Source: a bacterium
GTDB lineage: Bacteria > Desulfobacterota > Anaeroferrophillalia > Anaeroferrophillales > Anaeroferrophillaceae
Assembly (NCBI GenBank): GCA_029940125.1
Contig: JAOZRP010000119.1
Location: 1-7,099, forward strand
DNA length: 7,099 nt
Direction: 5' to 3'
In this document: one piece after another, positions 1-5,443 of the stretch
Layout of the letters: the number at the start of each line of letters is the position of its first letter
Position numbering within the stretch: position 1 is the first letter of the stretch
The notes under the pieces: model-generated
Databases searched by the model: none
Seen by the model: only the letters and a program-made list of their open reading frames with translations
What the model was told of the DNA's origin: nothing
Position numbers and translations under genes: made by a program

Positions 1-68
1 GTACTGAAAAGAGTGACAGCCTTTCAGGGATAAGGCACTAATAGCTTGATTTAGGGTTTACCAAACCA

Positions 69-1121
69 TCAATAGGAAAATGGCCACAACTTCCAATAGG
101 CCTTGATCATCTGCCAGCGATGAGCCAGACCGTCTGGCTCATAGATCAAAAAGCCGATAATGATCACCCCGAAGACCCCTTCCTTGAGGGCGGCAAACTG
201 GTTGACGATCATCGGGAAATGGCCGCTGAGCATTTCGCTGAGCAGGCGCAGCACCTCGGGCAGCAACACCATGAAGATGGCCCCGTAAATCGAGCCGATC
301 ACGTGCCCGAGGCCGCCGATAATAATCATGGCCAGATATTCAATCGACACCCCGATGGTAAAATGCTCCGGGGTGATGATGGTAACGTAGTGGGCCCACA
401 GGGATCCGGCAACGCCGGCCAAAAAGGAACTGATGCCAAAGGCCATCAATTTATATTTAAACAAATTGACCCCCATGACCTCGGCGGAGATATAGCGGTC
501 GCGGATGGCAATGAAAGCCCGGCCCGGCCTGGTCCTGACAATATTCTTGGCATACATGGTGGCCAGAATTGCCAGGGTTACCGTCAGGTAAAAATATTTC
601 AGGTCGGTGTCAAAACTGAAACCGAATATTGAAGGCGAATCCACCATCATTCCCAGCACCCCATTGGTAATGAACTCCATGTGCACCATCAGGTATTCGA
701 TGATGAACTGGGCGGCCAGGGTGGCAATGGCCAGGTAGAGGCCCTTGAGCCGCAGGGAGGGAATGCCGAACACCATCCCGAACAGGGCGGCTACCAGCCC
801 GGCGCAGGGCAGGGCGATGATAAACGGGAAGCCCAGTTTCATGGTCAGGTAGGCGGAAGCATAGGCACCAATGCCGATGAACGCCCCGTGTCCCAGGGAA
901 ATCTGGCCGGTAAAGCCGGTGAGGATATTGATCCCCAGGGCGCCGATGACCGCGATGCAGATCAGGTTGCCCACGTACAGAACGTAGTTGCCCATCAGGG
1001 GCGGCAAGGCGTACAGGGCAACGATGAAAGCGATAATCCAGAATTTTGAGAACGTGGTCTGAAAAAGGACCATGTCCTCTTTATAGCTGGTTTTATAATC
1101 TCCACAAATATGGGCACTCAT
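69..1121 (-). CDS. livM: Branched-chain amino acid type ABC transporter, permease LivM
   Basis: Inner-membrane permease of a HAAT-family ABC importer, expected to pair with LivH and be driven by LivG/LivF. The 350-residue protein has many hydrophobic segments and LivM landmarks: GFTGQISLGHGAF (about 69-81), a cytoplasmic loop with RTRPGRAFIAIRDR (196-208) followed by AEVMG, and the coupling region EYLAMIIIGGLGHVIGS (261-277). It ends with the usual LivM tail motif YEPDGLAHRW (327-336). The length is normal for the family. The ATG at 1121 has an AAGGA ribosome binding site about 4 bases upstream. An internal ATG at 1073 (Met17, MVLFQ) follows GAGG too closely and would drop a hydrophilic 16-residue lead, so it is a weaker alternative. 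The gene lies 59 bases after livH in the same direction and is last of the block in view. The substrate cannot be read from a permease; 'branched-chain amino acid' is the family name, not a demonstrated specificity. Confidence 0.94.
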   Translation of the reverse strand: MSAHICGDYKTSYKEDMVLFQTTFSKFWIIAFIVALYALPPLMGNYVLYVGNLICIAVIGALGINILTGFTGQISLGHGAFIGIGAYASAYLTMKLGFPFIIALPCAGLVAALFGMVFGIPSLRLKGLYLAIATLAAQFIIEYLMVHMEFITNGVLGMMVDSPSIFGFSFDTDLKYFYLTVTLAILATMYAKNIVRTRPGRAFIAIRDRYISAEVMGVNLFKYKLMAFGISSFLAGVAGSLWAHYVTIITPEHFTIGVSIEYLAMIIIGGLGHVIGSIYGAIFMVLLPEVLRLLSEMLSGHFPMIVNQFAALKEGVFGVIIIGFLIYEPDGLAHRWQMIKAYWKLWPFSY

Positions 1122-1180
1122 AGCATCCTTACCTTAATCAGAATTAAATGGTAAAAACAAGTTTTATTATTGTCGACTTT

Positions 1181-2065
1181 CTATACCTTTTCGATTTCCT
1201 CGGTGCCGAAAAATCCGTAGGGCTTGATCATCAGGATAATCACCAGGACCACGAAAGGCGCCACTTCGGCCGTACCGCCGCCGACTACCGGATCCAGATA
1301 GCCGCCGGTCAGGGCCTCAAGCACCCCGATAATCAGGCCGCCGAGAATGGCGCCGGGAATGCTGTCCAGACCGCCGAGAATCACCGCCGGAAAAACCTTG
1401 AGGCCGAAAAATCCCAGGGAGATGTTGACCCCGTTGATATTGCCGAGAAAGATGCCGCCGACCCCGGCCACCAAAAAGGCGATGCACCAGGCCATGGCAA
1501 ACACCTTTTTGACGCTGATGCCCATGGACAAAGCCGCCTGCTGGTCGTCAGCCACCGCCCGCATGGCAATCCCGGAGGAAGAAAAACGGAAAAAGAGGGT
1601 AAAAAGGAGCAGGAAAAGAAAGGCAAAGCCGACACTCCACAGGTAGACCTGGGAAACCACCACCGGCCCGATGTGTATCGGCGTCTGGGAAAATATCTGC
1701 GGATAGACCCGGTTGTTGGGCCCCCAGACCAGCTGCACGCCGCACTTCAACACGCTTGACAAACCGATGGTCAGCATGATGATGGAGATGATCGGCTCGC
1801 CGATCATCGGCCGCAGCGCCACCCGCTCAATAATCAACCCCAGGACCACCGTCACCACCATGGTCAGGAAAAAAGCCACCCAGAAGGGAATGTGCAGGGT
1901 GGTCACCATCCCCAAACAGACATAGGCCCCCACCATCAGGAACTCGCCCTGGGCGAAGTTGATGACCCCGGTGGCCTTGTAAATCAGGACAAAACCGAGG
2001 GCAACCAGGGCATAAATACTGCCGACCACAATGCCGCTGACCAATAACTGCAGAAAAAAATCCAT
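1181..2065 (-). CDS. livH: Branched-chain amino acid type ABC transporter, permease LivH
   Basis: Second inner-membrane permease of the HAAT-type importer, partner of LivM. The 294-residue length is typical. Landmarks are ATGVINFAQGEFLMVGAY (31-48), near-universal in LivH, the loop GIAMRAVADDQQAALSMGI (165-183), and the ATPase-coupling segment around VFPAVILGGLDSIPGAILGG (224-243). The C-terminus carries the common YGFFG (283-287). The ATG at 2065 abuts the TAG of the upstream synthetase (TAGATG). Its ribosome binding site, GGGGGAGG at 2076-2083, lies inside that gene's last codons, 10 bases from the start. This implies translational coupling and a single transcript. Substrate is not determinable from this sequence alone. 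Confidence 0.95.
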   Translation of the reverse strand: MDFFLQLLVSGIVVGSIYALVALGFVLIYKATGVINFAQGEFLMVGAYVCLGMVTTLHIPFWVAFFLTMVVTVVLGLIIERVALRPMIGEPIISIIMLTIGLSSVLKCGVQLVWGPNNRVYPQIFSQTPIHIGPVVVSQVYLWSVGFAFLFLLLFTLFFRFSSSGIAMRAVADDQQAALSMGISVKKVFAMAWCIAFLVAGVGGIFLGNINGVNISLGFFGLKVFPAVILGGLDSIPGAILGGLIIGVLEALTGGYLDPVVGGGTAEVAPFVVLVIILMIKPYGFFGTEEIEKV

Positions 2066-3976
2066 CTATTTACCGCCTCCCCCGGAAAACTCCTTGACTT
2101 TCAGCTTGATTTTCAGGGTCTTCACCGTTCCATCCTGATACTTAATGGTCGTTTCAATGGGAATAACCTTTTTCCCTTCGTACATACCTTCAATGATGTC
2201 GCTGTACTTCTGGTCTACAAAGCGCCGCCGCACCTTCCGGGTCCGGGTCAGCTCATCGTCATCGGCATCCAGCTCCTTGTACAGCAGGATGAATTTTTCA
2301 ATCCGGGCGGATTCCGGCAGGCTTTTGTTAACCTTGATCACTTCCTGTTCAATCATGTCGTAAATCATATCCTGGGAAGCCAGATCGGTATAGGTGGTGT
2401 AGGCCAGCCGGTGGTTTTCCGCCCACTTGCCGACGATGGGGAAATCGATGCAGATCATGGCGACGATGTAGTCGCGCTCATGGCCGATGGCCACCGCTTC
2501 CTTGATGTAAGGACTGAATTTAAGCTTGTTCTCAATGAACTGCGGTGAGAACTTGGTCCCGTCCCTCAGGGTCATGACATCCTTCACCCGGTCAATAACC
2601 ACCAAATGGCCCCGGTCATTGAAGTAGCCGGCATCACCGGAATGGAGCCAGCCGTCGATAATCGTTTCTTCCGTCGCTTTCTTATTTTTATAGTAACCCA
2701 GAAAAAGGGAAGGACTGCGGGAAATAATCTCGCCGTCCTCGGTAATCTTGATCTCGGTTTCGGGAATCGGCACGCCCACCGAATCGAAATCAACATCCCC
2801 GTCGCGATGGATGCAGGAAATGCCGGAAATTTCCGTCTGGCCGTAAATCTGCTTCAGGTTGACCCCCAGGGCGTGGAAAAAGCGGAAGGTGTCCGGCCCC
2901 AGGGCGGCACCGCCGGTGGAGGCGCTGCGGATGTTGGAAAACCCCAGCCGGTCCTTCAGGGCCCGGAAAACCAGCTGGTAGGCCAGGGCGTAGGTCAGCT
3001 TGTCCTTCAAGGTCGGGGTTTTCTTCTCAAACTTCAAATCCGCCCAGTGGTAGCCAATCGGCAGGCACTTGTTGAAAAAGAAGCGCTTCATGGGCGAGGC
3101 GTCCATGATCCGCACCTGGACGCTGGCCGCCATGTTCTCCCACACCCGGGGGGGAGAAAACATCACATGGGGGCCGATTTCACGGATATTTTCCTGGGCC
3201 GTTTCCGGCTTTTCGGGGAAATTGACCGTAAAGCCGAAGAGCAGGGCACTGGAAATGGCCATCATCTGTTCGCCGATCCAGGGCAGGGGCAAAAAGGAAA
3301 CAAAATCATCCGATTCATATTTCGGATCCACTTCCCCCAGGTTCTTGGCCATCCGCAGCAGGTTTTTGTGGCTGAGCATCGAAAGCTTGGGGTTGCCGGT
3401 GGTTCCGGAGGTGGTGCAGATGGACGCCACGTCGTCTTCCTTGATGGCGGCGACATGATCATCAAAATAGGTGGGATGCTCCTGTTCAAACTTCTTCCCC
3501 ATTTCCTCAACGTCGGGGAAGAAGAGCAGGTCGGGGTCGTCGTAGCTGTACATGCCCTTGGGATCATGGTAGATGACCTTATCCACCGTCGGCAGATCCT
3601 CCCGCATGTCAAAAATCTTGTCCACCTGCTCCTGATCCTCGGCCACCACCAGCTTGGCCTCGGCCAGGTCGATGATATAGGAAACTTCCTTGAGAATCGA
3701 ATCCTGGTAGATGCCGATGGGAACCGCCCCCAGACACTGGGCGGCCAGCTCGGAAAAAATCCACTCGGGACGGTTGTCGCCGATAATGGCGATCTTATCA
3801 TCCTTTTTAATTCCCAGCGCCGCCAGCCCCAGAGCAAAGTACTTCACGTGGTCAAAATAGTCCTGCCAGGTGAAGCTCTGCCAGATGCCGTAGTCTTTTT
3901 CCCGCATGGCATGCCGGGAATGACCGTATTTCTTAGCATTGCGGATCAGTAGTTTTGGAAGGGTATCTTCGCTCAT
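2066..3976 (-). CDS. Long-chain acyl-CoA synthetase-like AMP-binding (ANL) ligase
   Basis: Probable ATP-dependent acyl-CoA ligase (carboxylate + ATP + CoA to acyl-CoA + AMP + PPi) of the FAA1/COG1022 type, cytoplasmic or membrane-associated. The ATG at 3976 (636 residues, MSEDTLPKLL) is chosen because AAAGGA lies just upstream. A GTG at 3991 would add five residues but has no visible ribosome binding site. Motifs, numbered from the ATG: phosphate loop TTSGTTGNPK (188-197); LPLPWIGEQ (229-237); YGQTE (378-382); SGDAGYF (446-452); hinge region IDRVKDVM (461-468); and TRTRKVRRR, whose lysine (about 581) is the candidate adenylation lysine. The residues after the loop read LSMLSH, where many relatives have GVMLSH. 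A basic and Gly-rich tail of about 40 residues follows the last motif. Being embedded between livG and livH suggests activation of an imported or related acid. Chain length and substrate (fatty, branched-chain or aromatic acid) are unknown. Confidence 0.92.
   Translation of the reverse strand: MSEDTLPKLLIRNAKKYGHSRHAMREKDYGIWQSFTWQDYFDHVKYFALGLAALGIKKDDKIAIIGDNRPEWIFSELAAQCLGAVPIGIYQDSILKEVSYIIDLAEAKLVVAEDQEQVDKIFDMREDLPTVDKVIYHDPKGMYSYDDPDLLFFPDVEEMGKKFEQEHPTYFDDHVAAIKEDDVASICTTSGTTGNPKLSMLSHKNLLRMAKNLGEVDPKYESDDFVSFLPLPWIGEQMMAISSALLFGFTVNFPEKPETAQENIREIGPHVMFSPPRVWENMAASVQVRIMDASPMKRFFFNKCLPIGYHWADLKFEKKTPTLKDKLTYALAYQLVFRALKDRLGFSNIRSASTGGAALGPDTFRFFHALGVNLKQIYGQTEISGISCIHRDGDVDFDSVGVPIPETEIKITEDGEIISRSPSLFLGYYKNKKATEETIIDGWLHSGDAGYFNDRGHLVVIDRVKDVMTLRDGTKFSPQFIENKLKFSPYIKEAVAIGHERDYIVAMICIDFPIVGKWAENHRLAYTTYTDLASQDMIYDMIEQEVIKVNKSLPESARIEKFILLYKELDADDDELTRTRKVRRRFVDQKYSDIIEGMYEGKKVIPIETTIKYQDGTVKTLKIKLKVKEFSGGGGK
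2076..2083 (-). promoter_or_regulatory. livH ribosome binding site within synthetase C-terminal codons
   Basis: On the minus strand GGGGGAGG lies 10 bases before the livH ATG and is formed by the Gly codons of the synthetase tail (SGGGGK). As the synthetase TAG directly touches the livH ATG, a terminating ribosome would clear or reuse this site, which supports translational coupling. Confidence 0.7.
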
Positions 3977-4055
3977 AATTCCTTTGTCCACACGTTGACG
4001 GGCTTGACACCGGCAATCGCCAAACCTCGGTTAGCCTGTTAGCGTTCAGCCTCCG

Positions 4056-4090
4056 GCCTTACACCTTTTACCTTGAACCTTTTACCTCTT
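4056..4090. repeat. Degenerate 7-bp tandem repeat between livG and synthetase
   Basis: Consecutive 7-base units with the pattern ACCTTNN: GCCTTAC at 4056, ACCTTTT at 4063, ACCTTGA at 4070, ACCTTTT at 4077, ACCTCTT at 4084. The same phase can be followed weakly back to about 4035 (GCGTTCA at 4042, GCCTCCG at 4049). The last unit and a half runs over the livG stop codon and encodes its final Lys-Arg. The rest of the 105-base livG-synthetase gap shows no promoter or terminator that I can support. Confidence 0.7.
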
Positions 4091-4882
4091 ATAGAGATCC
4101 GTATCATCTTCACCCAGATACGCCTTGATCACCGCCGGATTCTGCTGCACCTCGTCAGGGGTGCCGGTAGCCAGCAGCTCGCCGAAGTCCAGCACGGCCA
4201 CCCGGTCGGAGATATCCATGACCACCCCCATGTCATGCTCAATCAGGAAAACCGTAATCTGCCGCTCCTGGTTGATGTCGAGAATAAAACGGGCCATGTC
4301 TTCGGTTTCTTCCAGGTTCATCCCCGCCATCGGTTCATCAATAATCAACAGTTCCGGCTCCAGGGCCAGGGCCCGGCCCAGTTCCAGGCGCTTCTGCAGG
4401 CCGTACGGCAGCATGGCCACCTGTTTTTTGCGGATATGTTCAATCTCCAGGAAATCAATGATCTCCTCCACCACTTTCCGGTGGGCCAGCTCTTCCCGCT
4501 GAGCCTTGCCGAAAAAGATGCCGCCGCTGAGCAGGCCGGTCTTCATTAAAATATGTCGGCCCAGCATCAGGTTGTCAAGCACCGTCATCCCCTTGAACAA
4601 CTCGATGTTCTGGAACGTTCGGGCGATGCCCAGGGCGGTTATTTTGTAAGGCGGCATGGAGGTGATATCCTGCCCCTTGAAATAAATCTTGCCCCGCTGG
4701 GGGTGATACAATCCACTGATGGAATTAAACATGCTGGATTTGCCAGCGCCGTTGGGACCGATAATCGAAAAGATTTCCCCTTTTCGCACCTCGAGGCTGA
4801 CGCCCAGCAAGGCATTCACCCCCCCAAAGCTCAGGGATATATTATCGATCTTCAGCAAAGGGTCATTCTGCGCAGTAGCCAT
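4082..4882 (-). CDS. livG: Branched-chain amino acid type ABC transporter, ATPase LivG
   Basis: Cytoplasmic ATP-hydrolysing subunit that energises the LivH/LivM permeases. The 266 residues contain all nucleotide-binding elements: Walker A GPNGAGKS (42-49), Q-loop ARTFQN (87-92), ABC signature LPYGLQKR (158-165), Walker B LLIIDEP (178-184, catalytic Glu183) and switch His216 in LIEHDMG. The LivG-type insert between Q-loop and signature (about 105-150) and the ending GTPDEVQQNPAVIKAYLGE are characteristic of LivG rather than the shorter LivF. The signature has LPYG with Leu-Gln instead of the common LSYGQQ form. This is a mild family variant and does not suggest inactivity. The ATG at 4882 has a good AGAGGAAG ribosome binding site. 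It is the first gene of the leftward block. The synthetase starts 105 bases downstream, and the last codons lie inside a heptad repeat. Confidence 0.95.
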   Translation of the reverse strand: MATAQNDPLLKIDNISLSFGGVNALLGVSLEVRKGEIFSIIGPNGAGKSSMFNSISGLYHPQRGKIYFKGQDITSMPPYKITALGIARTFQNIELFKGMTVLDNLMLGRHILMKTGLLSGGIFFGKAQREELAHRKVVEEIIDFLEIEHIRKKQVAMLPYGLQKRLELGRALALEPELLIIDEPMAGMNLEETEDMARFILDINQERQITVFLIEHDMGVVMDISDRVAVLDFGELLATGTPDEVQQNPAVIKAYLGEDDTDLYKR

Positions 4883-4919
4883 TCGCTTCCTCTAATGTTG
4901 TCATGATACGCTTTTTTAT

Positions 4920-4929
4920 AAAACGTTTT
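4920..4929. promoter_or_regulatory. AAAACGTTTT palindrome in livG leader
   Basis: A 10-bp perfect palindrome sits between the candidate promoter and the livG ribosome binding site. It shares the AACGTT centre of the 4981-4996 palindrome, and the two centres are 64 bases apart, close to six helical turns. It could be a secondary operator, but AT-rich palindromes this short arise by chance easily. Confidence 0.2.
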
Positions 4930-4946
4930 TATATCATGGAGGAATC

Positions 4947-4973
4947 AATATAACATCTACTTTTCTTTGTCAA
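4947..4973 (-). promoter_or_regulatory. Candidate sigma-70 promoter of livG block
   Basis: Reading leftward, a perfect TTGACA (-35, plus coordinates 4968-4973) is followed by TATATT (4947-4952) at 15 bases, or by TATTGA at 17 bases. Either spacing leaves about 60 bases to the livG ATG. Upstream lies an A/T-tract block (5002-5027) that could act as an UP element or bent DNA. The 15-base spacing is short for the better -10, so the exact -10 is uncertain. The -35 sequence is also within a small inverted repeat (TTTGT/ACAAA, 4966-4977). Confidence 0.5.
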
Positions 4974-4980
4974 CAAAAAT

Positions 4981-4996
4981 CAGCTAACGTTAGCTG
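4981..4996. promoter_or_regulatory. Perfect 16-bp palindrome, candidate operator
   Basis: CAGCTAACGTTAGCTG is a perfect, spacer-free palindrome that ends 7 bases upstream of the candidate livG -35. Its size and symmetry fit a site for a homodimeric repressor or activator, such as a TetR-type protein, or possibly the divergent MerR protein. MerR sites usually lie inside the promoter spacer, so a different regulator is as likely. It is too short with no loop to act as an RNA terminator hairpin. Confidence 0.55.
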
Positions 4997-5157
4997 GCAA
5001 ACAAAAAAAAGAAAGAATAATTTTTTTATCTCCACCCTCGGTCCAGGACAAGTCAAAACACCATTAAAAAGCAATATCTAGTTGATTTTATAGGGGTTTA
5101 TTTACATCATGCCTTCAGCTGCCCCGCACCCGCACCCCTTCACGGCCCTGAAAAAGG

Positions 5158-5186
5158 TTGACATTCTGACATCTTAACGCTAAAGA
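5158..5186 (+). promoter_or_regulatory. Weak candidate promoter for merR
   Basis: A perfect TTGACA (5158-5163) is followed after 17 bases by TAAAGA (5181-5186), a poor -10 with 3 of 6 consensus bases. A better -10-like TATAAC at 5202-5207 has no matching -35. If used, this promoter would give a leader of about 250 bases containing both inverted repeats. MerR-type promoters often have 19-base spacers, and I do not see a convincing one. Confidence 0.2.
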
Positions 5187-5281
5187 AAGCTAAAACTTAC
5201 GTATAACATGGTTTTTTCATAATACCTTCATCAGCAGGAAGAATTTGAAGGTCTTAAAGCAGGGTTTTCATTCAACAGCTT

Positions 5282-5309
5282 CCACCCGGAAGCCGGTGTT
5301 TCCGGGTGG
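5282..5309. repeat. Perfect 10-bp-stem hairpin with 8-base loop
   Basis: CCACCCGGAA (5282-5291) pairs perfectly with TTCCGGGTGG (5300-5309) around the loop GCCGGTGT. It is GC-rich and stable, but neither side has a following T-run, so it is not a standard intrinsic terminator. Two competing pairings share its bases: GCTTCC/GGAAGC (5278-5293) and AAGCC/GGCTT (5290-5294 with 5309-5313). Confidence 0.65.
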
Positions 5310-5386
5310 GCTTGCAGCCTTCAGCGCTCAACTTCATCGGTCATTTTTTCACGGTTTTACTGAAAGCTGACTGCTGACCACTGAAA
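5310..5386. repeat. Heptad-periodic degenerate repeat upstream of merR
   Basis: Read in 7-base steps the region shows GCTTGCA (5310), GCCTTCA (5317), GCGCTCA (5324), then weaker units to 5358. It then shows ACTGAAA (5359), GCTGACT (5366), GCTGACC (5373) and ACTGAAA (5380). The two clear sub-arrays are 49 bases apart, a multiple of seven, so they share phase. The units in the second half resemble the complement of those in the first (TGAAAGC against GCCTTCA). ACTGAAAGC recurs exactly at 5359 and 5380. Confidence 0.55.
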
Positions 5387-5388
5387 GC

Positions 5389-5420
5389 GTTCATCAGGAA
5401 ATGAACATTTCCTGATGAAC
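5389..5420. repeat. Perfect 15-bp inverted repeat just upstream of merR
   Basis: GTTCATCAGGAAATG (5389-5403) and CATTTCCTGATGAAC (5406-5420) are exact reverse complements separated by AA. An A-run (5422-5429) and the merR ribosome binding site (5434-5439) follow. With A's rather than T's downstream on the plus strand, and no T-run after it on the minus strand, it does not fit an intrinsic terminator in either direction. It could be a cruciform or operator, a transcript hairpin masking or protecting the merR start, or the end of an intergenic repeat element. Confidence 0.75.
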
Positions 5421-5443
5421 TAAAAAAAACGAAAAGGTGCCTG

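Larger units (their letters stand above)
4883..5443. other. Divergent intergenic region between livG and merR
   Basis: This 561-base gap is AT-rich apart from a GC-rich patch (about 5111-5150) and contains no gene I can support. From left to right it holds the livG leader and candidate promoter, a 16-bp palindrome, an A-tract/T-tract block (5002-5027) and the GC-rich patch with a CGCACC direct duplication (5125-5136). A weak rightward promoter candidate and a 7-bp inverted repeat (ACCTTCA 5224-5230, TGAAGGT 5246-5252) follow. Nearest merR are a strong hairpin, a heptad-periodic stretch and a long perfect inverted repeat. Both divergent promoters must lie here. Confidence 0.8.

Noticed and set aside
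55..67. GGTTT/AAACC hairpin just after the livM stop as a terminator
   Set aside because: Only a 5-bp stem with a 3-base loop and no following T-run in the direction of transcription. Positions 1-68 hold nothing else I can support, and the operon probably continues to the left.
1148..1759. 203-codon plus-strand frame opposite livH
   Set aside because: Antisense to livH, with a low-complexity hydrophilic translation typical of the complement of a membrane protein gene.
2606..3952. Long open reading frame (448 codons) on the plus strand opposite the synthetase
   Set aside because: It lies wholly antisense to a gene with clear family motifs. Its translation matches no recognisable domain and is rich in Gly, His and Gln as expected from a complementary frame. 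It has no supported ribosome binding site or promoter.
3977..3991. GTG start at 3991 adding five residues to the synthetase
   Set aside because: No ribosome binding site precedes the GTG, while AAAGGA lies just before the ATG at 3976. The extra codons are the ribosome binding site itself read as protein.
5002..5027. A-run and T-run block as a terminator or phase-variable promoter tract
   Set aside because: The A and T runs are separated by an impure spacer with no GC stem. An UP element or bent DNA upstream of the livG promoter explains it more simply.
5109..5177. 22-codon frame (ATG to TAA) in the intergenic region, possible leader peptide
   Set aside because: Its only purine-rich site (AGGGG near 5092-5096) is about 12 bases away, and there is no run of diagnostic codons such as repeated Leu, Ile or Val. 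It is more likely chance in a GC-rich patch.
5389..5429. Long inverted repeat plus A-run as an intrinsic terminator
   Set aside because: The A-run follows the hairpin on the plus strand, and on the minus strand the matching T-run comes before the hairpin. Neither direction has hairpin then U-tract, and no gene converges on it.
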